Shown here: positions 47,384 to 58,654 of the stretch, piece by piece | How the letters are laid out: every line of letters starts with the position of its first letter | How positions within the stretch are numbered: position 1 is the first letter of the stretch | Assembly (NCBI GenBank): GCA_034387635.1 | Contig: JAOANU010000025.1 | Span: 30,001-94,000, forward strand | Reading direction: 5' to 3' | Length of the DNA: 64,000 nt | From: Rhodosporidiobolus odoratus | Lineage: Eukaryota > Basidiomycota > Microbotryomycetes > Sporidiobolales > Sporidiobolaceae | Made by a program: the position numbers and the translations under genes | The notes under the pieces: model-generated | Databases searched by the model: none | What the model was told of the DNA's origin: nothing | Seen by the model: only the letters and a program-made list of their open reading frames with translations

Positions 47384-48185
47384 TCAGAGCTTGTAGCCAC
47401 CACGGTAGCAGTTGTCATAGGCGCGCCCTGCACACGGTGGGAAGCCGGACTGGCTCGGTAAGCCTGCAACGATGGGGACAGAGGAGGGAAATGCAGCGTA
47501 CCGATGCCGCCCACCTCGAAGACCTTGATGATCCTGCTGGATGGGGCAGTGTCAAACTGAATGAGGAGGCACTCGGGGCGAGCCTGCGGGTCGGGGTGGC
47601 AGGTGAGCTGGGCACCGAGCGAAGTCAGGAAAAAAAAAGGAAAGCACACCTGAGGTGCGTCACGGATTTGGACGAAGACCTTATTCTCACCGCCAGAGTG
47701 GACATGAGCGCAGCGGTCGTAGTACTGGGTCAGGGGGGCAAGGTGTCAGAGGCTAGTGTAAGGCGGACGACTTCGAGGGAGGAAGAATGCACCTGATTCT
47801 TCTCACCGCCACCGTTCTGCTGAAGCATCCTCACAGCAAGCAAAGCGATCTCCTTCTTTTCCTGCTCGTTCTCGCGGCCGCCCCCGCCGCCGCAAGTCTG
47901 GAAGACCTTCTCGCCGAACCTGCCCCCTCCACCCTCGATGTCACCGAAGCGACCTTTGATGAGCTCGGCGACGAGTCCATCTTGGATGTTACCGTACTGA
48001 TGGGTGTTGTGGCCGTGGAAGTGGGTCATCTTGTGGGACTGGGTGGACTGGGTAGAAGACTCGTTTCCGCCGAGCTGGCTAAGGAGGGTAAGAAGGAGGT
48101 TAACGCGCTCGAGCTGGGAGAACTGGCGGTTGTCGCTGGACTGAGTGGGCTCGTAGTTGCAGGTGCAGTGGTGAGAGTGGGTCAT
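47384..48185 (-). CDS. Cys/His-containing protein of unknown function (upstream partner: next gene)
   Basis: I do not recognise the family. The start MTHSHHCTCNYEPTQSSDNR is followed by a Leu-rich helix (LERVNLLLTLLSQLGG), a His-rich piece (HKMTHFHGHNTHQYGN), a Gly-rich loop (CGGGGGRENEQEKKE) and another helix (IALLAVRMLQQNGGG). After an intron comes a Cys/His segment: YYDRCAHVHSGGENKVFVQI, LTCHPDPQARPECLLIQFDT, IIKVFEVGGIG. A final 74-nt intron (GTACGC...GTGTGCAG) would give the C-terminus RAYDNCYRGGYKL with stop at 47384; without it the frame runs on to 47287. I prefer the spliced form because its tail ends YKL like the neighbouring gene. It is tandem with 48451-49887. Confidence 0.55.
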
Positions 48186-48450
48186 GGCGAAGTCAGACGT
48201 GTGAAGTGATGGGAAGAAGAGAAGAGGTAAAAGAAGGAGAGCCGAGAAAAAGAAGCTTGCAGTTATCACGAGCCTCTCTTTCTCGCCAATAGACCTCGCT
48301 CGCGGTTCGGATAGGTAAGCAGTTTGAATACAAGTAAGCCAGGCCAAGCCAACACAGAAACAAGCTACCCCTTTTCACCTCGACCTTCCTAAGCCACCCT
48401 TTTTCTTTGTCCCAGGTCAAGCAAGCCTTCCCTCCACTCCGCTGAGCTCA

Positions 48451-49887
48451 TCAAAGTTTGTAGCTCCCGACGTCGAGGAGCTCAAGGAGGCGAGCTGCAC
48501 AACGAGCAAGTCAGAAAACAGTCAGCTTCCAAGGTCCCCATTCCGGCCTTCTCAATCTGGAGAAAGAAGCGCTTACCGCGGCCTTGGGCGACGAGCCGGT
48601 CGTGGAGCGACTTGTGCAGGGTGGAGGAGCTGCCGTACGAGTACTGTGGGAGGGTAGACGAGGCAAGAGAGCCTCAATGAGCTTGTTGAAGGACGGGGAG
48701 GAAAGGGAACTCACCTGGCCATAACGACAGCCGCAGCCACAGGTGCAGCCGCAGCCACAGTGGCCGAGAGACTGCTCGTAGAAAGTCAGCTCTCGAGCCG
48801 TGAAGGAGGCTCAAAGGAGGTGGCTTACCGTCACACCCCTCTCGGTCTCGAGAAGCAAGCGAAGGAGAAGCAAGACGAGCGAGAGCTCCTCAACCTTGCC
48901 GATATCGCCCTCGGACCCCTCATGGCAGCCAGCGAGGAACCTGGCGAGGATTTTGAGCTTGAGGGTTTTGTCGAATCCGCCGGCGAGGAGAAGCTGGACC
49001 ACCACGGAGTCCTCGAGGCGCCTGAGCTGCTGTTCGAACTGCTGATCCTTCACGTTACGGACGTCGCTCGTCTCGCGCTTGGTCTCGCGAGACACCTGGG
49101 CGTCCTTCGTCGTGTCGACCGTCTCACTGGCCTTTGTCTTGGTCTTGACTTCCGACACCTTTTCCTTCTCAATCTCAATCTCCTTCTCCCTCCCCTCCGC
49201 CTTAACCACCCCAGTCAGCTTCTCCTTAAGCTCCCCACTGGCATGAACACCTTTGATCAACTGCTCCACCTCGACCTTGATCCCAAGCGAGGCAAGTAGC
49301 GCGAGGAGGGGCTTGATTTGGTCGACCTTCTTAGATTGGAGGAGGGTCGTAAGGAGGGACAGGAGGGCGGTGGCTTCGGTACCGTGCTCGACATGTTTGA
49401 GGGTAGAACCGATGTCCTTCTCGGTCTTGATGTCCACTTCGACGTTGGAGCGAGAGGTGGTCGAGTGAGATGCGACAGACTGATCGTGTTCTGGCGCGGA
49501 GGAAGGAAGGTGAGCTCTGGTGTCGTGAAAGACCTGGGGGACATGCTGCTGCTGGTGAGACTCGTGCTCGACCTTGTGCGCGGTGTGGTGCTCCTGCTGG
49601 CGAGGGAAGCATTTCTCTTCGTGCTTCGGCGGACATGGAGCCGGGGCATGATGCTGCTGGACCTTGTGTTCCGCGCAAGGTCCGGCGGTGGTACACTTGT
49701 GACAGTTGTGGCGAGTCGCTTTAGCCGACGTACGGTCGGAGTCGCACTTCTCTTCATGCTTCGGCGGACAAGGAGAAGGGGCGTGCTGTTTGTGGTCATC
49801 GCAGGGAGGGACGGCCTGGTACTGCTGGACTTTGTGCTCCTCGCAGGGACGAGTCGAGGTACACTTGTGGCAGGCGTGCTGAGTCAT
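48451..49887 (-). CDS. Cys/His-rich protein with duplicated CHKC motif, unknown function
   Basis: I do not recognise the family. The N-terminus carries two copies of a Cys/His unit (about residues 4-48 and 60-93), each with CHKCT-x4-PC-x2-HKVQQ and ending CPPKHEEKC. The cysteine and histidine spacing suggests metal binding. A His/Gln-rich linker (HKVEHESHQQQHVPQ) follows, then a Leu-rich helical part (ALLSLLTTLLQSKKVDQIKP, LLALLASLGIKVEVEQLI) and a charged coiled segment (EKEIEIEKEKVSEVKTKTK). Small 3' exons add GHCGCGCTCGCGCRYGQ, an alternating-Cys stretch like a metallothionein, then YSYGSSSTLHKSLHDRL and a terminus ending GSYKL at 48451. It lies 265 bp upstream of the previous gene on the same strand. 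Zinc or copper binding is inference. Confidence 0.6.
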
Positions 49888-50145
49888 CGCGAGCTGACGA
49901 GTTGGAGGTGCGGAGATGAGGAAGGCAAGAAGGAAAAGAAAAGTAGGTACGGGCGGGCAATCACCTGACCGGGTTCGCGTTCGATAGCACGTGGACGCTA
50001 GAAGGTCGGGGAAAGTGAAGTGAAGGGCCAGCTAGACGCAGGAACAACAGTCGGTTCTCCGTGTAAGCTGAGAAGGCCACCTCCGTCGAGCCTACGAGGA
50101 GGAATTGTACAGATGACTGGCACTCGTACACTATACAGCTGCAAG
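49888..50145. other. Intergenic, upstream of the Cys/His-rich gene
   Basis: A 258-bp interval between the Cys/His-rich start (49887) and the phosphatase stop (50146), both minus-strand. It should hold the promoter of the Cys/His-rich gene. Nothing else was recognised. Confidence 0.4.
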
Positions 50146-51774
50146 CTACTGAGCTGATAGCTGCACCACCCTCTCGCTCCGTACGAGCTCGACCTCCGGC
50201 GTTCCCTCAGTGTAAAGAGCCTTGATAATTTCCCTCTCGATCCACTTGACAGGTTCCCCCGATTCCTTCTGCACGCGCAGGGTTTCTTCCGGTGTCGGAT
50301 CGGCGAGGTCGACGATGCCGAACTCGAGAGCTTCGGAGAGGGTGAGTTGAGAAGGAGGCGTGAGGGTATGGACGATTTCGAGGGAAGAGAGGGGTCCGCC
50401 GTAGGCTCGACTGATACCGGTGTCTATCGCATAGAGGCTTCAGGTACGGAAGGCGGCGAGGGTTGAACCAGGTTGAAAACGGAACACGTGAGAATGAAAC
50501 GCACCGATGAGCAAAACCTTCCCACCGCACCTACTTTGGATACCTTCGAACTGCGGCGTATGACCCTGGATCAATCGCCTGACCTTCAAGATCTTCATCG
50601 CCCGGTCGACCCTGTCGCAAATCTCGTCCTCTTCCTCCAAAGCCCAGTCTCGATTCCACATTGGGCCTCGCTCGCTCCAAAACTCCTTCTGCACGGGTGA
50701 CGCATTCCTTGGTAAGCTCAAAGGGGCGGAAGGTGAGTCGAGCAGAGAGTTGAGAATCGAAGAGCCAACTTCGTTGATCCGCTCTATGGGTCGGTCCGTT
50801 TCGAGCGATTCGAGATAATCAGGCGTGATACCGCCGTGTACAAAAGAAGCGGCGGAGTAGGCAAACGGGTCGAAAGAGGCGGAGGAAGAGGAGGTAACTT
50901 CGGAGAGGAAGCGACGGTCGGAAGAGCCTGACGGGGTGGAAGGGAAGGTGGTGACAGGTACGCCGGGAGGGAAGGAAGAGATGAGATAGGGAAGCCGGGC
51001 AGTGATCGAGTAGTTGGCTCGCCATTCTTGACCTATCCAGCCGGTAAGCATCGCTTCTCTCCGGTTGCGCTCGCCGCCGAAGGAGCTGCGGGCAGAAGAC
51101 ATGTCAGGCAGAGCACGATCGAAATGCGGAAAGACGAATCAAACGCACGCGATGTCTTCCTTGGTCACATAGCGCCAATCTCCAAGAGCGTTCATGACTT
51201 CGTGATTGCCAAGCAGCCTGGAGGAGGTTCACGGTTTAGACGGGACTGGCAAGAAAAGCGGACCGGGCGGGCTTACGATACGACAGCGCCGCCTGCTCGT
51301 TCTGCTTGAGGCCTGAGAGACTGGAAGAAGCGATACAGTGCAATAGTATCCTTGCCGCGATCGACGATGTCTGCGAGAGACACCCGTTAGCAAGAACGTG
51401 AAGAAGAGAAGGCAGAAGTAAAAAAGCGAACCGCCGGTCTGAACAAGCACGGCATCCTCTCCGATCCACTGTCCCTTGAGATCGACCAATTCTGCTCGCC
51501 TCAGGATGCGCAACAGATGTGGCAGGTCACCGTGAATGTCGGCGACTGCAACGATCCGCTGGCGCAATACTTGCGGACCACTTTCTGTCGCTTCACCAGC
51601 TGCTTCGGACACCGTTCCGAGGCCTGCGCCTTCGGCTTGGTTGACCAGTACCGGGGCTGGCTGTTTCGTTAATGCCAGTTGCGTTGACGGTTTCTTACTC
51701 CCCCAGGTGAGCCAGAAAAGAAGGGCAAAGGGGAGGAGCAAGAGTAGGAGATTCGATCGGCTGGACTGGGGCAT
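50146..51774 (-). CDS. Shewanella-like (SLP) PPP-family metallophosphatase
   Basis: The start MPQSSRSNLLLLLLPFALLF is a signal or signal-anchor. The catalytic core follows in order: VAVADIHGDLPHLLRILRRA, VQTGDIVDRGKDTIALYRFF, LLGNHEVMNALGDWRYVTKE, SFVHGGITPDYL, RRLIQGHTPQFEGI and LLIDTGISRAYGG. These are metal-binding motifs of calcineurin-like PPP enzymes. The LLGNHEVMN-x-DWRYV block and HGGI are typical of SLP phosphatases rather than PP1/PP2A. The first motif has Ala where GDxHG is usual (ADIHG). The C-terminus runs ALYTEGTPEVELVRSERVVQ. A secretory-pathway or membrane location is inferred from the N-terminus. Start codons are 265 bp from those of the divergent SVF1 gene. Confidence 0.8.
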
Positions 51775-52039
51775 ATCGTAGACCCTGTGAGAGGACTGTC
51801 GAGCGCTTTCGACGTACTTTGACGCGCTGAATGAGTAAGACCGGAGGACAACCTGGCACGCTCCCCGGCCCCGGCCCTCAACTGAATCCGCTTTAGCACC
51901 TCGACACCGCTCAGAGTGCTTGAACACGTTCACTTGCATCTTATAGACATTTACTAGCCACACCTCGCAGTGCTACTTCACCCTCAACCCCTTCCCTTTC
52001 GTCACCCTTCCCCTCCTTACGAGTCTCCTCCACTTCGGC
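51775..52039. promoter_or_regulatory. Shared divergent promoter, SLP phosphatase / SVF1
   Basis: Two hundred sixty-five bp between the start codons at 51774 (minus) and 52040 (plus) must serve both genes. The minus frame is open across part of it, so a longer phosphatase N-terminus from an ATG near 51939 is possible, but it would bury the signal-anchor. Confidence 0.45.
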
Positions 52040-53643
52040 ATGAGCTGGTTCTCCTCAAACTCCTCGGCTGGACCCAACATCCACCCCGTCCAGCTCACCT
52101 TTGAGGGTCAAGCTGCGTTCGGCCCCCTTGTGCAGCAGGACACGGAATGGCTCTGCCCGGGAGGTTTCGCGACCGAAACCCAGACGTACTACGCGACTCT
52201 CAAGGATGGCTCGCTTCTGATGTGCCAAGTCATCCACTCCTCCGTTGGGTGCGTTACAGGTCCCTTACTCGTATTCCGAGAAAAACTTGACATGGTCATC
52301 CTTCTTCTCCCTTCTCGATCTGCCTTCCTCCCTTCTTTCGCAGGCTTCTTTGGCCCAACATCCAGTTCACCTTCCGCCACTGCGACGGCAAAGGCAAGAA
52401 CACCTGGAAGAGCGTCAGCGTCTCCAACTTCAAGACCGCGCCCACCGCCAAGCTCGACAAGCGTTCCGTCAAGTCTGATCAGTTCACCATCACCGTCGAC
52501 CCCGCTACGCCTACCAAGTATGCCCGTGCCATCCCTCTTCTAATCCGAACGCTCCTGATGTGCTCCTGTGCAGGATCACGATCGAGGGCAAGTATGACGA
52601 CGATGTCCAGATTTCCCTCGTCTTCGAGCAGCTCGCGACTGGCTTCAAGCTTGGCGCCGGTCCCAAGGGTGGAATGACCTACTACGGTCAGCTCAAGGAC
52701 AAGGCAGCGTCGGGAGACGCGCCGAACGTCGCTGCCGGTGGCGACGGGTACGCCGTTCACCGCTTCTGGCCTCGATGCAAGGTCAGCGGTATCTTGCGCG
52801 TCGGTTCCGCCGTCACCGACCTTGACGGCGCTCGCGGTACCTTCATCCACGCCATTCAGGGCCTTCGCCCCAACTTGCTCGCGTCCAAGTGGAACTTTGC
52901 CAACTTCCAGACGGTCGACGAAACCGGAGTTGCGCTCGTCATGATGGAATTCACCACTACGCCCCAGTACGGCAACAAAGTCGTCAACATTGGTGCCGTA
53001 GTCGTCGGCGACAAGCTCGTCTCCGTCACTGCCGGTGGAAGTGGCGTTTCGGGCGGGTCGAGCGCGAACCACCAGCAGCCGGTCAAGGACGCCGAGACCG
53101 GCTACGACGCGCCGAGCTCGATCAAGTACGTTTGGGAGGGTGCGGCACTTGAAGGGGAGGGCAGCGCTACCAAGCAGGTGCAGGGTGGGAACAGCAAGGT
53201 CCACGCCGTACTTAATCAGGACTTGCTTGAGAGTGCAGAGGGCTACAAGACTCGCGGGCTTGTCGAGAAGGTCGACGTTCTTGGTCAGATCCCTTACCTC
53301 ATCAAGAAGTTTGTCAACTACGCCGCCGGAACCAAGCCTTACATCTACACCGTTCGTCCTGTCCCATTTCTCCTGTTCTGCCATGACGTTCTGGCGCTTC
53401 GTCATCTCGAAGCTCCTTCCTGCCATCTTTGGCTTTCCGGACGCTGAGCACGCGGTACTGACGCATGTTCACATTGCAGTGGCTCAACCCGGTTGAGGCC
53501 TCCGTCACTCTCGGCAACGGAACGGAAACGCAGACTATCGACGCCAAGGGTCTTCTTTTCTCAGGTATGGCGACTCCCTCGTCTCAGTGTCAGCGTGGAT
53601 GCTGACATCTCGCCTACTCGCAGAGAGCACTTTCATCTCCTAA
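52040..53643 (+). CDS. SVF1: Survival factor 1 (Svf1), lipocalin-like
   Basis: Svf1 proteins protect yeast from oxidative and cold stress and move ceramide between ER and Golgi. The start MSWFSSNSSAGPNIHPVQLT leads to FGPLVQQDTEWLCPGGFATE and TQTYYATLKDGSLLMCQVIH. Spliced exons give WPNIQFTFRHCDGKGKNTW, KLDKRSVKSDQFTITVD, GPKGGMTYYGQLKDKAASGD, YAVHRFWPRCKVSGILRVG, GTFIHAIQGLRPNLLASKWN, VALVMMEFTTTPQYGNKVVN, and the end WLNPVEASVTLGNGTETQ, then GLLFSESTFIS. Both lipocalin-like halves of the family are complete. It has about five introns and diverges from the SLP phosphatase. Confidence 0.93.
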
Positions 53644-55351
53644 TTCCCTGCAACCATCGCCTCGTCTTTCGCCTTGTAGACTCACCTTTCATCTAGCCTT
53701 CTTGTCCACGACCATCTATTCAGCAACCCCGTACTCCTACACTGTCCCTAGTCTTCGCCTGTACTTTATCATCTCCCCTTCTGTCAGCGCCTGCAGCAAC
53801 TCGAGCCTAATTTCATCGCAGCAAAATGCAGCCCGTTCCTCTAGCTGGCGTCTTTGGATGTCCTTCCGTGCGAGAATCTTAGCTGACAAGTGCCGAACAG
53901 AGGCCGTCGCAGACGGACGGCGAACCTCCGAGACGGCCGCGAGCCATTTTCGTGACAGACTGTGCTGCCTTTACGGCAGGACTTTCTGTTTGAAGAAATC
54001 GACGCTCGAATTCTCCGCCGACCGTGGCTTCGGCACAGAGTTGATCCGGCTTTCTTGGCGCACGCATGGGATGTTGTGCTGCCGCGCGTTTGGTGTCTGC
54101 AGGGCAGTCCTTTAATGGGACAAGAGGATCTCCCACTAGCGCGAAGTTTCTCATCTTGCGTTGTCTTGCGATGATGAAGATCTCCCTCGCAAGGAAACGG
54201 CGAGGAACAGAGTTTGGCGGACCTGGCAAGGCGCTGCCAGTTCCTGCAGTTTGCGACAAGCGTTCCGAGGGAAGAGACTTGCCGGAAGAGGGAGAAAAAA
54301 TCGGTCGCCCGTGAGATCCGGGAACCGGCCGCACGCTTCGCTAGCGTCGTTTTACGTTGATCATGGCGAATACGGATCTACAGGACATGATGAAGCGTGC
54401 TTTCGAGGCTGCAAAGGTCGGAGACAACTTGCATCTCTCGCACCGCTACGTCCTACGCTTCTCTGCGGCTGGCGAGCGAGCTCTACCGCTCGAGCATCGG
54501 GCGTGTCGTCATAGCGCTGATCGTCGCTCCCATTCTTCTCAGGGGCGGCGCTTATCCGCCCACCCCGTCGACACCTTCCTTCGCTGCATCGCAGGTCTCG
54601 CATAACTGTCCGGCGTCTGAGGACAGGGACCGACCCTCTTTCAAGCGGTGTGCGCTGAGCGGTGCTGCCTGCCGGTGCCCAGCAGGTCCACTGCGCGCAC
54701 CCTGCACCTAGCACTCGCACTTCGTTGCATGAAACGTCGGGTGCTTTGCACTGGGAGACTCTGACACACGCGTCGCCGCAAGGCACTAATCTTCATTAAC
54801 GATGTTCGGCGACGTGCCTGGTGCCCGATGGATGTGTCCGGCGTCTTGTCTCCTCCGCTCGCATCCGGTGGTTCCTTCCTCGTCGAGCCGAACCCCCCCA
54901 TCTCCTCGCCGTACTCTCGGTTGTCTCCTCTCTCTCTCTCTCTCCCTTCTTCTGCTTCGGACTCCGACCTAGCTACCTCTCACGCGCTGCGCATCCAGAC
55001 AAACTCGTTTCCTTCGATCAAAGAACACCGGCTATCATATCACCGCGTCCTCACTACCGTCGGCCAGCATCGCAGACCGTCTCGCTCACATCTACTAACT
55101 AGGACCAACAAGATCCGTCCGGGAAACCCCGTACAGCCTCCGAAGGAAAAGGAGTCGAGTAAGCCGCCTTCTTTCCGCATCTCGCTGCAGGGTCCAAGCA
55201 CCCCGCTAACTCCTGTCCGCAGATCTTCAGCCCACAGTCATCCGATTTACGCACTCTCCCGCAAGCGTACATCGCCCCCGTACATTTCGCCCATCTCTTT
55301 TTTCACCCTCTTCTGCGCCTTTTCTTTCAACCTCACACGATCTTCTGCGGT
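53644..55351. other. Long leader/intergenic region before the velvet gene
   Basis: About 1.7 kb with no recognised gene. It contains several ATGs and open frames, including a short frame at 54363 (MANTDLQDMMKRAFEAAKVG) and a frame from 54828 (MDVSGVLSPPLASGGSFLVE) that is open to 55565 and overlaps the velvet start. A CT dinucleotide run is at about 54928-54946. Part of this may be a long 5' UTR or an N-terminal exon of the velvet gene. Confidence 0.5.
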
Positions 55352-56845
55352 ATGTCCCGCCGTCCGCCCGACTCTAATCGGGACCCTGTCGCTCGTTCCC
55401 CTTCCCCCCAAGCGTCCCGGTCAGGACAACCACAGGTCGCTTCAAACCGCCGCCGTTCTTCAGCACATCCGCCTCTCGTATCTCCCGCTTCCGGCGCCGT
55501 CGCTAGTCAAGCCAGCCTCGGGGTATCCGGAGGAGGTCGAGGACCTCGAGGATCGCCCGCCGTGAGGCGGTCTTCCCGCCGGGCTTCGCTCGACCCCTAC
55601 CCAGTCGCTTCAAGCCGGAATACATCGCCCGAGGTCGCTCTGCGGGTGCCCGCAGGGGAGGGCGGGTCAAGGCGGACCTCTCGGAGTCGTACACCGGCAC
55701 GAGAGTCGGTGCAGGAGGACGAAGAAGGGAGGCAGGACGCCGAAATGAGCGAAGCAAGGAGCCTGAGCAGGGAACGGGGTTTTCAGGCTGGGCTGCCCGG
55801 CAGCACCGCCGACATGTCCGTCCTGTTTCCCATCTTCTGTGGCTCCCTGGGGGAGAATGGACCGTTGCTGACACAGCTTTCCGCGGCAGGAACTTCCGCC
55901 TCGTCATGCTTCAACAACCCGAAATTGGTGCGGAAGCGGGGCGAAATAAGAACACGCTCGGAAGGGTGCGCCTATCTCCGTCGTCCCGTGCCTAGTTGCC
56001 GATAGCTGACTGTGCCCCTGCAAACAGCTACCGATTGTCCCCGCTCCTGTCGTCGAGCTGATTGTACAAGATCACAATGGGGATAAAGTGTTCGTTCTTT
56101 TCTTCGACCTCTTCCCTTCATCCTTCCGGCTCACAGTTCCCATCCTATAGCTTCGACCGCGAGTTCCCCTTCCTGTTCTGCTCATGCTCCTTACGCAAGG
56201 ACGATGGGGTGTCGGCTGTGGAAGTCGCCCAGCGGCCACCTTCCGACGACGGAACGAGCGAAGAGTTCTCTGCGCTAGTAGGTGGACTGGTAAGGCAGTC
56301 GCACCGGATTGAGGACATGGAAGGCAACCATCGAGATGTTTTCGTCTTCGAGGACGTCAGTGTCCGGTCGAAGGGTTCTTACACCCTGGAGTTTACCTTG
56401 GGCGAAGCGTGAGCGACCTTCTCTCTTGTGTCCGCCCTCTACAGCTTACTCACCTTTTCGCATTCTCAGCATCCGACCAAAGTCTCCGAAGCTCGCAGCG
56501 ACTCGCTCTGGGGTATTCGATGTCGTTGAATGGCAGCAGTACCCTGGCCGTCCCGCCCAGGGTACGTTTCCTTTCCATCTCCGTGTTTGCCAGACAATCC
56601 TGACGCCTCTTGCCGCAGATACTGTCCCCGATCTTTCCCTACACCTGCACAAGCAAGGCGTACCCATGTATATTCCACCATTACTCCTCTCGCAGCCTTC
56701 CGATAATCCACCTCCGCCTGGCTCGAATCCCTTCCCACCTGGCGCGATAGACGATCTCGCATCCTCCACTTCTGCGCCTGCTGCATCGTCATCGTCGTCG
56801 TCGTCCTCCTCTGCCGCGGCTCGACATGCTTCACGGGAACGGTAG
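55352..56845 (+). CDS. Velvet-domain transcriptional regulator
   Basis: The velvet fold begins NFRLVMLQQPEIGAEAGRNK after an intron, then LPIVPAPVVELIVQDHNGDK, PSYSFDREFPFLFCSCSLRK, MEGNHRDVFVFEDVSVRSKG, SYTLEFTLGEAIRPKSPKLA and VFDVVEWQQYPGRPAQ, ending with LHKQGVPMYIPPLL. This matches VeA/VelB/VosA proteins, which bind DNA and couple development to secondary metabolism in fungi. A Ser/Arg-rich disordered region precedes it and a Ser-rich tail follows. The start is uncertain. The ATG at 55352 is used here. An alternative starts at 54828 and splices 55350-55435 (GTATGT...CACAG), which joins the same frame and skips this ATG. The assignment within velvet is not resolved. Confidence 0.82.
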
Positions 56846-57792
56846 CCTGTTTTCCCTTGCCCCCGCCCTCGACCCTCGTTTCTCGCAACCCCCCTCGCAA
56901 CCTTCGCCAACCTTCGCAAACCTCGCAAGCCCAAGTCTCTCGCAGTGCCTCCCCTTGTCCCCCCCCTCTCGTCTGTATTCGCTGTTGTTCAACCACCCAT
57001 TGACACTCATCAGTACTCTTCGCTCAAATCGCTCGCTTGCAATATTGGCGCTGCGTCGCGATTTCCCCTTCTTTCCTTGCTCACATTTCCCCTCCGCCCT
57101 ATTCCTATAATCCTATAATCTGTTATAACCTAGTACCTGGTCGCATCTCGCACACCCCGAATCTCACCTTCGCAGTTCCTCCCCTTCTTTTCCTACCCTT
57201 CTTTTACAGTCGTTCCCTTCGTCGTCACCGTTCCCCCTTTCCCCTTTCCTCTTTCTCCCTTCGATTTTCGCTTCCTTCGCGTCGCCCCCTCAGCTCCTTT
57301 TTATTCCTTGTAGCGTCGTTCCGTCCTCCCTACATAGACCTCGGATACTAGGTATAGTGTGTCTGGAACCTAGTCGGAAACGCAGTCCTTTTCGTCGGAA
57401 GCTATTTACCGCCGCTTCCCCCGCCTGCCTCCTCTCACCTCGACCGTTGCCAGTCTGCGCCAGGTTTGAACTAACAGTGACACCGGACATGGTGAACGAC
57501 GAGATTTTTTCGTGTTTTGCAAGAGCAGCAGAATCTGGTGCGATGGAAGAGTGAAAGAGGGAACAAAGGTAACAACGGGGGCCAGAGGAGAGAGAGAACC
57601 AGAAAAGTCGAAGGAGAGTCGTGGATCGTAAAACTCGCCAGGGAGATGCTGGACTGTCAGAGAGAGAGGGAGATGTGACTGCAACGCGAGAAAGGGAGTT
57701 AAGGAAGGCAGTCAGAAGGAAGGCGAGGTAGGGTATGGATCGGAAATGGAAGAAGGATGGGAGATGGCGGATGGCGTAGGAAGGAGGCGGGC
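56846..57792. other. Convergent intergenic region, velvet / LC8
   Basis: About 950 bp between two convergent stops. The first 500 bp are strongly C/T-rich on the plus strand. The few short open frames are low-complexity Ser/Pro/Phe. No gene or structured element was recognised. Confidence 0.5.
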
Positions 57793-58654
57793 TCAGCCGG
57801 CCTTGAAGAGAAGCTGTGAGAGCTATGCATCAGCACGGAGTCAAGCTTGAAGGCAGAGAGAAAGCGTACGATGGCGATGTTGCCGAGATAGAGGTAGATG
57901 AAGTGACCGGATTCTGAGTCGGACAATCAAGGCTCAGTCCGAGTTAGTCAGCGAGGAAGGAGGGGCTACAACGTACCGTGCGTGCAGAAGGAACCAAAGT
58001 TCTCTGGCGACAGTGCAAGCAGCAGTGAGAGAAATAGCGTGAGCAGGTACGGCCATTATCAGGTTGGCGATTCGCGAGGCAGGTGAACGCGGAGGAGGAG
58101 GAAAAGCGTGTGAGAGAGAGAATAGACAACAGACGCACTGCCCACTACGGCGTGCCAAGTCGGCCCATACCGTTTGTCCATATCCCGTTTGATGTAGGCA
58201 GCAATCTATGAGCAGAAAGAGGTCAACCCACCCCGGAGACTGAAAGAAGCGGAACGGGGGAAAAAAACACGGCTCACATCTTTTTCAATCTCGTGTTGCC
58301 TGAGGGATTCTGCGGCGACTTCGACGACGATGTCCTGCATCTGTCGGCGCAAATCAGAGGAGAGAAAGGTCAACGAGTGCAGTTAGCAGGACATGATCGA
58401 GACGAAGAGAGGAAAGTAGCTGTCGCCAGCCCGCGAGCGAGGCAAGGGAGCGTACCTCTTTTGCCATGTCTACCGACTTGATTATAGGCTGCTCGGATTC
58501 ATTCAAGGGGTTATTGGGCGTGGTCAGCTTTCACTGAACTTCACGGCGCGGCGCGGAGAGCGGAGGCAGGAGGAGCGAGAGAAGGGGTGAAGCGCACCTG
58601 AGGGGGAGGAGGAGCGTTATCATCGTTTGCGACCTTGTCACCGACGGCAGCCAT
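57793..58654 (-). CDS. Dynein light chain LC8 (DYNLL family)
   Basis: Eight short exons give a protein of about 103 residues: MAAVGDKVANDDNAPPPP, PIIKSVDMAKE, MQDIVVEVAAESLRQHEIEK, DIAAYIKRDMDKRYGPTWHA, VVGRNFGSFCTHE, SGHFIYLYLGNIAI and LLFKAG. This is the full LC8 fold with the conserved GPTWH, GRNFGS and HFIYLYLG motifs. LC8 is a homodimeric hub that binds cytoplasmic dynein intermediate chain and many other partners, including nuclear-pore assembly factors in yeast (Dyn2). Exons of about 30 nt are joined by 60-90 nt introns. It diverges from the gephyrin-type gene with 84 bp between start codons. Confidence 0.94.

Noticed and set aside
53879..54786. Minus-strand open frames upstream of the velvet gene
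   Set aside because: They carry no recognisable motif, and composition does not favour them over the plus strand.
55159..55222. GTAAGC...CTAAC...CAG intron within the velvet leader
   Set aside because: Splicing it shifts into a frame with a stop and does not reach the velvet frame, so it is not included in a gene model; it could still be spliced in an untranslated leader.
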